Source of the DNA: Telluria aromaticivorans
GTDB taxonomy: Bacteria > Pseudomonadota > Gammaproteobacteria > Burkholderiales > Burkholderiaceae_D
Length of the DNA: 64,000 nucleotides
Assembly: GCF_013003915.1 (NCBI RefSeq)
Contig: NZ_JABAIV010000006.1
Span: 94,716 to 158,715 of the forward strand
Direction: 5' to 3'
Shown here: positions 47,260 to 56,724 of the stretch, piece after piece
Position numbering within the stretch: position 1 is the stretch's first letter
How the letters are laid out: every line of letters starts with the position of its first letter
Translations under genes and position numbers: made by a program
The notes under the pieces: generated by a model
Database searches by the model: none
What the model was told of the DNA's origin: nothing
The model's input: the letters and a program-made list of their open reading frames with translations, nothing else

Positions 47260-48777
47260 ATGAGCCTAGCTGTCCTGAGGAGCCGCGCCCTGGCAGGCAT
47301 GGCCGCGCCGGTCGTCAACGTCGAAGTCCACCTCGCGAACGGCCTCCCGGCTTTCACGATCGTTGGGCTGCCCGATGCCGAAGTGCGCGAAGCGAAAGAC
47401 CGCGTGCGCGCGGCCCTGCAGAATTCCGGCTTCACGATTCCACCGCGCCGGATCACCGTCAACCTGGCGCCGGCCGACCTGCCGAAGGAGTCCGGACGCT
47501 TCGACCTGCCGATTGCGCTCGGCATCCTGGCGGCATCGCAGCAGCTCCCCGCAGACCAGCTGGCACGCTACGAATTCGCAGGCGAACTGTCGCTGTCGGG
47601 CGAACTGCGGCCCGTGCGCGGCGCGCTGGCCATGACGCTTGCCATGCACCGCGACGGCGATGGCGGCGCCCGCGCCTTCGTCCTGCCGCTCTCCAACGCC
47701 GACGAAGCGGCGCTGGTCACGGATGCCGCCATCTACCCGGCCCGCACTCTGCTCGAGGTGTGCGCCCACTTCGCCCATGGCGCCGGCAAGCTGCGGCTGG
47801 CACGCCACCAGGGACAGGCGCTGCCTGCGCCTGTCGACTACCCGGACTTCGCCGAGGTCAAGGGACAGCAGTCGGCCAAGCGCGCGCTCGAGGTAGCCGC
47901 CGCCGGTACCCATTCGGTCTTGCTGATCGGTCCTCCCGGTGCGGGAAAAAGCATGCTGGCCTCGCGCTTTCCGGCACTGCTGCCGCCGATGAGCGATGAC
48001 GAGGCGCTCGAATCGGCCGCGGTGCAATCGCTATCGGGCGGCTTCTCGCCGCAGCGCTGGCGGCGGCGCCCGTTCCGCAGCCCGCACCACACGGCGTCAA
48101 GCGTGGCCCTGGTCGGCGGGGGCAACCTGCCGCGACCCGGCGAAGTCTCGCTGGCCCATCACGGGGTGCTCTTCCTCGACGAATTACCCGAGTTCGACCG
48201 CCGCGTGCTGGAAGTGCTGCGCGAGCCGCTCGAGTCGGGCCAGATCACGATCTCGCGCGCGGCGCACCAGGCCGATTTCCCGGCGCGCTTCCAGCTGATC
48301 GCGGCGATGAATCCCTGCCCCTGCGGCTGGCTCGGCCACCCTTCGGGCAAATGCCGCTGCACGCCCGAGCTGGCCCAGCGTTACCAGGGCCGCATTTCCG
48401 GGCCCCTGCTCGATCGCATCGATATCCAGTTCACCGTCGCCGCGATGCCGGCCGAAAGCATCGGCGCGCAGGCCGACGGGGAAAGCAGCGCCATGGTCGC
48501 TGCGCGCGTGGCGCAGGCCCATGCGCTGCAGCTTGCTCGCCAGGGCAAACCTAACCAGCGCCTGGCGCCGGGCGACATCGACCGCTATTGCCGCCCCGAC
48601 GCAGCCGGCGACCGCCTGCTGCGCGCCGCGATGCAGCAGCTGCACTGGTCGGCGCGCGCCTACCACCGCGTGCTCAAGGTGGCGCGCACCATCGCCGACC
48701 TGGCCGGCGCGAACGAAGTGGCGGCCGGGCACATCGCCGAGGCGATCCAGTACCGCCGCGCGCTACGCGATGGCTGA
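47260..48777 (+). CDS. comM: YifB/ComM-type Mg-chelatase-like AAA+ ATPase
   Basis: 505 residues from ATG 47260 (MSLAVLRSRALAGMAAP), with AGGAAC upstream. An N-terminal Lon-protease-like domain (no catalytic Ser-Lys) precedes the AAA+ core with Walker A GPPGAGKSMLAS, Walker B VLFLDELPEF, and the Mg-chelatase C-terminal domain (about 400-505). ComM is a branch-migration helicase needed for natural transformation in Vibrio and is a general recombination aid. The last 15 nt overlap the convergent PEP-CTERM gene. Confidence 0.93.
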   Translation: MSLAVLRSRALAGMAAPVVNVEVHLANGLPAFTIVGLPDAEVREAKDRVRAALQNSGFTIPPRRITVNLAPADLPKESGRFDLPIALGILAASQQLPADQLARYEFAGELSLSGELRPVRGALAMTLAMHRDGDGGARAFVLPLSNADEAALVTDAAIYPARTLLEVCAHFAHGAGKLRLARHQGQALPAPVDYPDFAEVKGQQSAKRALEVAAAGTHSVLLIGPPGAGKSMLASRFPALLPPMSDDEALESAAVQSLSGGFSPQRWRRRPFRSPHHTASSVALVGGGNLPRPGEVSLAHHGVLFLDELPEFDRRVLEVLREPLESGQITISRAAHQADFPARFQLIAAMNPCPCGWLGHPSGKCRCTPELAQRYQGRISGPLLDRIDIQFTVAAMPAESIGAQADGESSAMVAARVAQAHALQLARQGKPNQRLAPGDIDRYCRPDAAGDRLLRAAMQQLHWSARAYHRVLKVARTIADLAGANEVAAGHIAEAIQYRRALRDG

Positions 48778-49461
48778 GCCCGGCACAGCACCAGGCGCAG
48801 CAGCAGCTGGCCGCTTGCGGCGGCGCACGGCGACCAGGCCTGCCATGCCAATACCAAGGCTGAGCAGGGTTGCCGGTTCGGGTATCCGGGCGGCGATGCG
48901 GGGCTGGCGCACATCCGTGATCCCGATCATGCTCGAAATCGACACGTTATTCAGCAGTGTGCCGTCGGTCGCATCGACCCGGAAGAAATTGTTGGCATTG
49001 GCGTTGGCTGAAAAGTTCAGCCGGTAGCTCGCCGTTTCGCCTCCGAAAGCCGACACCACGATGTCGGCATAGCGCGTTGCCGCATTGTTGGTGCCGCCGA
49101 CCGTATGGAAGTTAAGGAACAGCGTCGTGAAGACGGCGTCGCGCACGCTGACATCGAGCTGCTGGAAACTGCCGTCGAGGGCGCGCACGAGCGGCGGTGC
49201 ATCGTCCACGTTGGCGATCAGCCGCTCATTGCTGGTGAAGTCGATCAGGAACCGGTTCTTCAAGGGACCTGCGGTACCGGTGACGGTGGTGTCCGGTCCG
49301 GGAGTGGAACCTGGCAAGCCGAAGCGTACATTCGTCACGGTCCCGACTGCAGGTACCGTCTTCGAAAAAATGATGCCGGCCGAGGCGCCCTGGACGCTGC
49401 CCAGGCAGAGGGCGGCGGCGCATGCGAGCTGTTTCAGTTTGCCGAATTGCAGAGTGTTCAT
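48763..49461 (-). CDS. PEP-CTERM sorting-domain protein
   Basis: 232 residues. It has a signal peptide (about 1-28, ending QGASA) and a beta-sandwich-like mature domain. The C-terminal sorting signal is IPEPATLLSLGIGMAGLVAVRRRKRP: PEP box, transmembrane helix and Arg cluster. About 15 extra residues follow the Arg cluster, which is longer than usual. Such proteins are processed by an exosortase (EpsH/XrtA family) and are often tied to exopolysaccharide; none is in this window. It lies 100 nt after the giant peroxidase gene and may share its transcript. Confidence 0.88.
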   Translation of the reverse strand: MNTLQFGKLKQLACAAALCLGSVQGASAGIIFSKTVPAVGTVTNVRFGLPGSTPGPDTTVTGTAGPLKNRFLIDFTSNERLIANVDDAPPLVRALDGSFQQLDVSVRDAVFTTLFLNFHTVGGTNNAATRYADIVVSAFGGETASYRLNFSANANANNFFRVDATDGTLLNNVSISSMIGITDVRQPRIAARIPEPATLLSLGIGMAGLVAVRRRKRPAAAAPGAVPGSAIA

Positions 49462-49561
49462 AATGCCTCACGTTGTAGATGAACTGATTGACCGACGCCG
49501 TAATGCCTGGCGCCGGTCGCTGGCTACTTCTGCTGCAAGTGCTCCATACAAGAACGGCCCT

Positions 49562-52500
49562 TCACCCTCCAAGAATAAAATCAGCCATCGTCACCGAACC
49601 GCCCGCCACGTTTTGCAAGGTCATCGTGCCTCCGCCGACGATCTGGATGCTCAGGTCCGACCCAAAGGTGGTCATGACCACTTTCGCGTCGAAATTGGCA
49701 GCCGTGATGCCCAGGGCGCTCAGGTCGATCAGGTCCTGGCCGCCGTCCGGGTTGGCATCGAATCCGGAAATTGTGTCTGCACCGAAAGCATACTGAGTAA
49801 ATACAAAAATGTCATCACCTCCCTGGCCCATCAGGATGTCGTCGCCGGCGCCGCCATCGAGGCGGTCGTTGCCGTCCATGCCGCGCAGTGTGTCATTGCC
49901 GATCCCGCCAGACAGGAAGTTATCCAGTGCATTACCGGTCAGCACCGCAGCGGCGCCTGTCTGCACCAGGTTCTCGAGGTTGAGGCCCAGCGTGTAGCCG
50001 GGTGCCGTCGACTGGACGGTATCGATGCCCTCGCCTTCTTCTTCCTGCACGATGTCGGACGCGTGATTGACCTTGTAGGTGTCGTCGCCCTTGCCGCCGA
50101 TGAGCGTGTCGGTGCCGGTGCCGCCATCGAGCACGTCGTTGCCCGCGCCGCCCGTGATCCGGTTGGCCAGGTTGTTGCCGGTGCCGATGAAATTGCCCGT
50201 CCCGGTAAAGACCAGGTTGTCGACATGGTTGCCCAGCGTGTAGGCCAGTGCGCTTGCCTTGACGGTATCCAGGCCGGCACCGGCAGCCTCGATGATCACG
50301 TCCGCGGTATTGTCGACGATATAAATATCGGCGCCGCCACTGCCGGCCATGGTGTCGGCGCCTTCCTTGCCGTCGAGCGTGTCGGCCCCGGTGGAACCGG
50401 TGAGGACGTTGGCGAGACTGTTGCCCTCGCCAAAGAAGTCAAGGTTGCCGGTATAGGTCAGGTTCTCGACGTGGTCGAACAGCGCATAGCTGGCCAGGGT
50501 GGTCTTGACCAGGTCGGTTCCCCCGCCGGCCAGTTCCACCACCGCATCGAGCGACTCGTCGACAAGGTAGGTATCGTTGCCCGCGCCGCCGGTGAGGTGG
50601 TCAATGCCGGCGCCGCCGTTGAGGATGTCGGCGCCAGCGCCGCCTGCGATCCGGTTGTTCTGTGCATTACCCGTCCCGGTGAAGGCCTGGGTGCCGGTGT
50701 AAACCAGGTTTTCCAGGTCGGCGGCCAGCACATAGTTGGCCAGCGTGGTGCGCACGGTATCGTCGCCCTCGCCCAGCAATTCGGTGATGACGTCGCCCAC
50801 GCTGTCGACCACATAGGTATCGTCGCCGTTGCTGCCCGTCATGCGGTCAACACCCGTGCCGCCATCGAGCGTGTCGTCACCGATGCCGCCGAACAGAACG
50901 TCATCGCCGGTGCCGCCATTGAGACGGTCATTGCCGGCTCCGCTGCGCAACTCGTCGTTGCCATTGCCGCCGTTGAGGACGTCGTTCCCGGCCCCGGCGA
51001 CGATCAGGTTGGCGCTGGCATTGCCGGTACCGGTGAAGTTGCCCTCACCGGTGTAGCGCAGGATCTCGACATTGTTTGCCAGCGTATAGGTCGCCAGGCT
51101 GGTATTGACGGTGTCGTTGCCCGCACCAAGCCCTTCGATCACGAGGTCGCCCACATCCGACACCACGTAGGTGTCGTCGCCGACGTTGCCGGTGAGCCGG
51201 TCGGCGCCGGCGCCGCCGTCGAGCGTGTCGTTGCCGGAGCCGCCAGTGAGCATGTTGGCCGCCGACGTGCCGCGCCCGGTGAAATTGCCGCTGCCAATGA
51301 ACTGAAGGTTCTCGACATTGCCAAGCTCGTCGAGTGCGAAGCTGGTGAGCGTCGTATAGATGATGTCGGTTCCCCCGCCGGCCAGCTCGGTGACCACATC
51401 GCCGGTGTTGTCGACGGTGTAGGCGTCGTTGTTCGCGCCGCCGATCATCTCGTCGGCGCCCGCACCGCCATTGAGCGTATCGTTGCCGTTCAGGCCCACC
51501 AGCCGGTCGTTGTTGGCCGTGCCGCCCAGCGTATTGGCCAGGTTGTCGCCCGTGACCAGGTCGCCGATCCCCTTGGTGGGCGCCGAGGTGACGGTGCGCA
51601 CCAGGCCCGCGCTGTCGGTGAATTTGGCAACGACGCGCAGGGTCATGCCGACATGCGCCTGCGTGGGAGTGAAGGTGGCCCCGGTGGCGCCGGCGATATC
51701 CGCATAGGCGCCGCCGCTGGCGCTCTGCCACTGGAAGGCAATCGCGGATTCCTGGATGCCACTGAACAGGGCGATCGTGCCCGGCAGCGCCGTCAGCACC
51801 TGGCCTTCGAGCGGGGTGCCATCGCTGATGGTCGGCTCGCCGGTCAGGTTCACCAGGTGGTCGGCAAATTGCAGCAGCTCGATGTTGCGGATCTTGTCGG
51901 TGCCGTCAGCCAGGGTGCCGCGCAGGTGGGCGACGGTCCAGGTGCCGTCGGCGTTGCGGGTCAGGTCGTAGTTGGCGTACAGGTCGGAGTAGACGGCCGT
52001 GTCGGTGTCGCTCTTGGCGGACGCATCGGTGATGATCTCCCGGATGATCCGGAGCTGGCCCGGATTGATCGTCCCGTTCAGCATGTCCGTCTTGAGCTCG
52101 TTGATACTCTCGACCGAACGGATTTCATTGTCCGGGTTTTGACGGTCACGCACGCTGACGCGCACGTTCAGCCAGGCGTCGCCATCGATCAGGTCGTCGC
52201 CGGCCTTGCCGATGAAACGGTCATTGCCGTTGCCGCCAATGAGGATGTCCGCGCCGTTGACCGGATTGAATACGACCGCTTCGCCATCGGCCACGGCAGC
52301 CACGCCGAGCAGCTGCTGGAACCCGGCGATCAGGGGCACGTGCTTTTGCAGCAGCTTGCTGTCCGACAGTGGACCGTTCAGGATGCCGCCCGGCTCGCCG
52401 GCGGTGCCGGTAGGGCGGATGGTGCCGGTGAGCACGTCGTCGTACTTCCAGCCGGACAAGGCCTCGACCGAGTCGAAGCGGTCGCGCAAGATGAACTGGT

Positions 52501-55500
52501 CCTGCTGGTTGAAGATGGCGATGCCAAGGTCGGAATTGGCGCCCACCGGGTCGCCCTTGTGGATGCCCCAGTCGAAGCCCAGCATGCCGTTGCTGCGCTG
52601 GATACCCGGGCCCTGGACCATGATGTCGTTGCCCGACTCGCCGTCATAGTCGGTGTCGTTGCCCTGTCCGTTGAGCACGTCGTGGCCGATGACGGCGCTG
52701 TTGAAGAACAGCTCGGAGTTCTCGCCGGACAGTCCGTCGAATCCCTCCCCGCCTTCGATCCAGTCGTCGCCTTCATTGCCCATCAGGACATCCGAGCCAT
52801 TGCCGCCAAGGAGGAAGTCATTGCCCTCGCCGGCGAAAATTTCGGTAAAGTCGGGGCCAACGATGAAGAAGTCCTGCCCGGTGCCGCCGAACACGATGTC
52901 GTTGCCGGCGCCGTTGCTGATCACGTCGTTGCCGGCATCGCCGCGCAGGAAATCGGCCGCGCCCGACGGGGTGCCGTGGTCGGTGATGATGTCGTCGCCG
53001 TCACCGCCATGCACTTGGTCGGCCTCGTCACCGCCGTCCAGGCGGTCGTTGCCGCCGTCGCCCCACAGGGTGTCCATCCCCCGTCCGCCCGTCAGGGTGT
53101 CGTTGCCCTGCGTGCCGCCCAGTACGACGTGATCGGGACCATCGTACGCGTAGCTGAGCACACCGCCATCGGCATAACCGTCGCCGTTGACGTCGGCGCC
53201 CGGAGCGACGCGCGTGACCAGGGAATTGATCGCATTCAGGACGTCGTTATTGCGGGTCGGATCGCCGTTCAGGATGGAACTGCCCTGTACCGCGATGCCG
53301 GTGCGCTGGTTGGCCTGGTCCATCTCCAGGATATAGCTCGGCGTACTGAACAGCAGGGCTGGCAGGTGGGTGGTGGTGCCGGCTTCGCCCAGGTCGCTGT
53401 TGCGCATGACCATCTTGGAGAACAGGTTTTGTTCCAGCTCGTTGAGCAGGTTCTGGCCCTGGGTCCGGCTCAGGTAGTAGAAGCGGTCGCCGTTTTGCAG
53501 CTTTTCCATCTGCGCTTCGAAGACGAAGTTGAAGGTCGGCGCGAGCATGCCCCCGAATTCGAGCTTGGCCTCGGCCAGGCCGCCAATCCAGAAGTCGACG
53601 TCGTTCAGGCCGGTTTCGATGCCTTTCCAGGCGCCGGTGCCGTTCAGGAAATCGAGCCGGTCCTCGGGCGCTTTTTCCTTCTCCGAATCGCCGCTGATGT
53701 CGATGTCGTTCATGACCAGCAGCGTTGCCGCGGCACGCTTGCCGGCCAGCGTGGATTCGCTGGTAATGGTGCCGTGCTTGCCGTACGAGGCAATGAAGTT
53801 GATGATCGATGCGGGGTTCTTCAGGTGCGGGGCGAAGTCGGCCCAGCTGGTATAGGGCTTGAGCTGGGCGTCGCCGGTCATCTCGTAGAAAGCCGCGCGC
53901 GCTTCGTTGAAGCTGGGCTCGCCGGTGTCGCGTCCGCGTGCGATGTTCAGCGCGGCCAGGTCGAGCGGCAGGCCGACCAGGTTATTGCGCAGCGCCCCGG
54001 TAACGAACTCGTCGATCTCATTGCCGACCTGGCGCGACATGCCGCGAATGATGTCCGCAATCGCCGTCGCTTCGCCTTCCTTGCCGCCCTCCCGGTTGAA
54101 TTCGACCGGATTGAGGAAGGCCTGGATCAGGCCGATGTCCTCATTGTTGAGGTCGCCGTCGAGCCGGGACACGGTCTCGGTCAGCATCGAATGCCCGAAG
54201 CGGTACACCACGTTTGCGAACTCTTCCATGATCGCCGGGTTGATGTCGGCCGAATGCGAGAAGATGAACGGGTCGATACTCGGCTGCACGGCACGGGCAA
54301 ATTCTTCAAAGACCAGGTGCTGGTATTGCATCTCGTTCACGAAGCGGCCGGCCTGGAACAGCCGCTCGCCGTCCCACTGCAGGGAAGCGATGGCGCTCGC
54401 GCTGCTTGGGATCGCGGTGACGTCCACCGCCAGCCACTCGTTGAGCATGGCCAGGTCGCCGCTGGCGAGGATCGTTTCCTTGTACTGGTCGACCAGCCGG
54501 TTGTGCTCGGAATGAAAAACCGAGTGGATGGCCGTCAGGCCGATGTTTTCGTTGCCGCGGCCGTCGCCGGTGGCGAAGTGGCGGTCCAGCAGTTCGTTGT
54601 CGTAATAGCCGGGGGGCGCGCTGGCACTGGCGCTGCCGGGCGTTGTGTCGATGTCGGCCTGCAGCTTCAACTTCGGCGTGCCGGGATTATGGTCGTGGTC
54701 GTAGAATCCCGGTGCGGCCGAGTGCGCCACGTCGATCAGGAACTGGTGCCCCGTGCGGATGGTATTTTCCGGGATCGTCACGCCGAGCCCGCCATTGGCC
54801 GCCGGATCTCCCTCTACCAGCCCGGTGGAGGTCACGATCTGGGCAAATCCCTTGGCCCCGCGCAGGATGTTGCCATAGGGGTCAGTTGCCATCAGCGGCA
54901 CATCGAATACATCGTCGTCAGTGAGCCGGATGCCGAGCTTGGCAGCGGCCTGCGCCTTGACCTCGCCCCAGTTGCCTTCGCCGAATGCACCCGACAGCAG
55001 CTTGCCGGTCGAGACCGGCTCACCGTCGATCATCGAGTACTCGCGCAGGAATACCTGGTGCGAAGGATGCGAGGTATAGGTCTGGTTCTGGTCGATGAAA
55101 GGCGTCGTTGTATTGGTATGGCCGCGGACGTCGTCAGCGGTCCCCGGCATGCCGTCGGCGCCGGGCAGCATCGTGTTCGCCGCGCGCGACAGGACCATGA
55201 AATTCGTGTGACCGCCTGGCTCGTAGAGCGGGTCTTGCGGGTCGAGCGGCATGAAGACGGTGCCGCCGCCCTTGGTAATCAGGTCCAGCCCGTGGTCGAA
55301 GAACTGGCCGAACAAGGCCATGACCCCGTTGAACGGCGGCGACAGGCCGATGTCCGGCGAAAGGTTCGGGATATACAGGGTGCCGTTGTCGTCGACCACC
55401 GTGTCCTGGCCGGGATAGGTACTGATTTCCGCCCGGTCTTCGGCAGCCTTGACGGCGGCGGGATTGCGGTCGCTCTGGTCGACGATCAGGTTGCTGATCA

Positions 55501-55876
55501 GGCGCGGCGTGGAGTCGAACACCACATTGCCGGGGGTGGACTGGGCATAGCTGGTGATCGGGCCGGCCTGTGTATCCTGCGGCCCGTAGAAATACTTGGG
55601 CTTGCCTTCGGCGGACATGAATTCCGCAGGCACCAGGCGCGGCATGATTTCATCGGCCGCGCCCGAACGCTCCATCCCCGGGAGCAGGTTGTTCCACGAG
55701 CCATCCACCGTACGCAGGCCCCAGGGGAGCAGCGGACTCCCCACCAGGCCTGGCAGGTTCTGCATCGCCCCAGTGACTGGATTGACGCTCGCTTCCGCCA
55801 GCTTGATTTGCTTCAGGATGAAGTTCAGGTCGTCCAGCGTGACATTGAAGCCGTACTGCGGATGTGAGCTCGTCAT
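49562..55876 (-). CDS. Giant animal-type haem peroxidase with RTX calcium-binding repeats (MopA-like)
   Basis: 2104 residues from ATG 55876, which has GGGGAG 8 nt upstream; a GTG at 55885 touches that site and is rejected. Residues about 150-880 are an animal haem-peroxidase domain. The distal D194-H195 is in LFGQFFDHGLDL, the catalytic R440 and E443 in GDGRGNENIGLTA with FHSEHNRL following, and the proximal H562 in VVYRFGHSML. A first RTX block (about 915-1050, GGxGxDxx nonapeptides) comes next, then an Ig-like domain (about 1345-1440), six 82-residue RTX modules (1484-2012) and a type I secretion-like end (DTISGFDANPDGGQDLIDL). No N-terminal signal is present. Layout and size resemble MopA, the Mn-oxidising peroxidase of Aurantimonas and Erythrobacter. 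Confidence 0.88.
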   Translation of the reverse strand: MTSSHPQYGFNVTLDDLNFILKQIKLAEASVNPVTGAMQNLPGLVGSPLLPWGLRTVDGSWNNLLPGMERSGAADEIMPRLVPAEFMSAEGKPKYFYGPQDTQAGPITSYAQSTPGNVVFDSTPRLISNLIVDQSDRNPAAVKAAEDRAEISTYPGQDTVVDDNGTLYIPNLSPDIGLSPPFNGVMALFGQFFDHGLDLITKGGGTVFMPLDPQDPLYEPGGHTNFMVLSRAANTMLPGADGMPGTADDVRGHTNTTTPFIDQNQTYTSHPSHQVFLREYSMIDGEPVSTGKLLSGAFGEGNWGEVKAQAAAKLGIRLTDDDVFDVPLMATDPYGNILRGAKGFAQIVTSTGLVEGDPAANGGLGVTIPENTIRTGHQFLIDVAHSAAPGFYDHDHNPGTPKLKLQADIDTTPGSASASAPPGYYDNELLDRHFATGDGRGNENIGLTAIHSVFHSEHNRLVDQYKETILASGDLAMLNEWLAVDVTAIPSSASAIASLQWDGERLFQAGRFVNEMQYQHLVFEEFARAVQPSIDPFIFSHSADINPAIMEEFANVVYRFGHSMLTETVSRLDGDLNNEDIGLIQAFLNPVEFNREGGKEGEATAIADIIRGMSRQVGNEIDEFVTGALRNNLVGLPLDLAALNIARGRDTGEPSFNEARAAFYEMTGDAQLKPYTSWADFAPHLKNPASIINFIASYGKHGTITSESTLAGKRAAATLLVMNDIDISGDSEKEKAPEDRLDFLNGTGAWKGIETGLNDVDFWIGGLAEAKLEFGGMLAPTFNFVFEAQMEKLQNGDRFYYLSRTQGQNLLNELEQNLFSKMVMRNSDLGEAGTTTHLPALLFSTPSYILEMDQANQRTGIAVQGSSILNGDPTRNNDVLNAINSLVTRVAPGADVNGDGYADGGVLSYAYDGPDHVVLGGTQGNDTLTGGRGMDTLWGDGGNDRLDGGDEADQVHGGDGDDIITDHGTPSGAADFLRGDAGNDVISNGAGNDIVFGGTGQDFFIVGPDFTEIFAGEGNDFLLGGNGSDVLMGNEGDDWIEGGEGFDGLSGENSELFFNSAVIGHDVLNGQGNDTDYDGESGNDIMVQGPGIQRSNGMLGFDWGIHKGDPVGANSDLGIAIFNQQDQFILRDRFDSVEALSGWKYDDVLTGTIRPTGTAGEPGGILNGPLSDSKLLQKHVPLIAGFQQLLGVAAVADGEAVVFNPVNGADILIGGNGNDRFIGKAGDDLIDGDAWLNVRVSVRDRQNPDNEIRSVESINELKTDMLNGTINPGQLRIIREIITDASAKSDTDTAVYSDLYANYDLTRNADGTWTVAHLRGTLADGTDKIRNIELLQFADHLVNLTGEPTISDGTPLEGQVLTALPGTIALFSGIQESAIAFQWQSASGGAYADIAGATGATFTPTQAHVGMTLRVVAKFTDSAGLVRTVTSAPTKGIGDLVTGDNLANTLGGTANNDRLVGLNGNDTLNGGAGADEMIGGANNDAYTVDNTGDVVTELAGGGTDIIYTTLTSFALDELGNVENLQFIGSGNFTGRGTSAANMLTGGSGNDTLDGGAGADRLTGNVGDDTYVVSDVGDLVIEGLGAGNDTVNTSLATYTLANNVEILRYTGEGNFTGTGNASANLIVAGAGNDVLNGGNGNDELRSGAGNDRLNGGTGDDVLFGGIGDDTLDGGTGVDRMTGSNGDDTYVVDSVGDVITELLGEGDDTVRTTLANYVLAADLENLVYTGTQAFTGTGNAQNNRIAGGAGADILNGGAGIDHLTGGAGNDTYLVDESLDAVVELAGGGTDLVKTTLASYALFDHVENLTYTGNLDFFGEGNSLANVLTGSTGADTLDGKEGADTMAGSGGADIYIVDNTADVIIEAAGAGLDTVKASALAYTLGNHVDNLVFTGTGNFIGTGNNLANRITGGAGNDVLDGGTGTDTLIGGKGDDTYKVNHASDIVQEEEGEGIDTVQSTAPGYTLGLNLENLVQTGAAAVLTGNALDNFLSGGIGNDTLRGMDGNDRLDGGAGDDILMGQGGDDIFVFTQYAFGADTISGFDANPDGGQDLIDLSALGITAANFDAKVVMTTFGSDLSIQIVGGGTMTLQNVAGGSVTMADFILGG
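49841..51427 (-). repeat. Six tandem 82-residue RTX modules in the peroxidase
   Basis: The modules start DTYVVD or similar, run through DTVxTTLAxYxL, VENLxYTG and GNxxANxxxGGAGND, and end at an RTX nonapeptide pair. By residue the lengths are 84, 118, 82, 82, 82 and 81. The second copy is longer by exactly 36 residues, i.e. four nonapeptides. In DNA the period is about 246 nt. The first module begins at 51427. Confidence 0.85.
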
Positions 55877-56114
55877 TTTTCGCACTCCCCTTATGGTTGT
55901 CGTCGCGCCGCCTCTCCCGGGCTGCGTGGCATTGTTCTTTGGTCAGACAAACGGTGTTTCTTTCGCAAACGCGCATCTCCTCTACACAAAAAGTCGAATA
56001 CAACAGACGTAAGGGGGCCGTGACCGGACGGACCGGATGGCGGATAACCTTACTGGGGTTAAATCGTTTACGCGCCGGGCGAGGCGCGGTGCCAGGACAG
56101 GAACATGGGATCCA

Positions 56115-56693
56115 TCACATCAGGTTATCGATGGCCTTGACGACCTGGGTCGCCACAGTCCTGTTTGGCATCATCAGCCAGCGGTCGCGATCGACATTCC
56201 CAAGGCGCAGGGCGCCCGTATGATTGGCAATGTCGGCGTCAGCTACCGGGTCTGCATCGTAGAAGCCGAGCCTTCGGCGGATTACATCCATCTCTTGCGG
56301 ATCCCCCGTGAGGAAGGACCAGCCGGGGGCGGTATCGAACTGCCTGGCATAGGCGGCCAGCGCCTCAGGGGAGTCGATATCGGGCCGCAGGGTCAGTGAA
56401 TACAGGTGGACATCCTGGCCGCTACGCTTGCCGAGCTGCGCCTGCACTTCACGCAAGCGGGCAATGTTGGTCGGGCAGATGCGGGTACAGACCGTGTACA
56501 TCATGTTGATGACCACGACCTTCCCTTTCAGCAGGTCGGTATAGAAGCGCACGCTCTTCCCGCTGTGGTCCTGGAGGACCGAGTCGGGAAAATAAGGATG
56601 TGCCTGCTGCTTGCGCACGACTGCCGCCTGCAGGCGCTCGGTGGCGCCAAGCGCGGCTCCGCCGAGGACCGATAACATCAATCGCCTCTCCAT
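56115..56693 (-). CDS. SCO1/SenC-type copper-binding thioredoxin-fold protein
   Basis: 192 residues, preceded by AGGAGAA. The N-terminus (MERRLMLSVLGGAALGATER) has a twin-Arg before a hydrophobic run, so export by Tat or Sec is likely. The thioredoxin fold carries the SCO copper motif C69-TRI-C73 (CxxxC) in MMYTVCTRICPTNIARL, and a distal H158 in ANHTGALRL, the usual third ligand. SCO proteins deliver copper to cuproenzymes. Here the adjacent multicopper oxidase, 31 nt upstream, is the probable client rather than cytochrome oxidase, since no cox genes are near. Confidence 0.9.
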   Translation of the reverse strand: MERRLMLSVLGGAALGATERLQAAVVRKQQAHPYFPDSVLQDHSGKSVRFYTDLLKGKVVVINMMYTVCTRICPTNIARLREVQAQLGKRSGQDVHLYSLTLRPDIDSPEALAAYARQFDTAPGWSFLTGDPQEMDVIRRRLGFYDADPVADADIANHTGALRLGNVDRDRWLMMPNRTVATQVVKAIDNLM

Positions 56694-56724
56694 TGCTTTC
56701 TCCTGGTTTGGTGTATCGCGCCGA

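Noticed and set aside
49085..55867. A 2260-codon open frame antisense to the peroxidase gene
   Set aside because: It arises because the GC-rich, Gly/Asp-repeat codons leave few stops on the other strand. It has no domain signature and covers parts of two genes, whereas the minus-strand product has full catalytic motifs.
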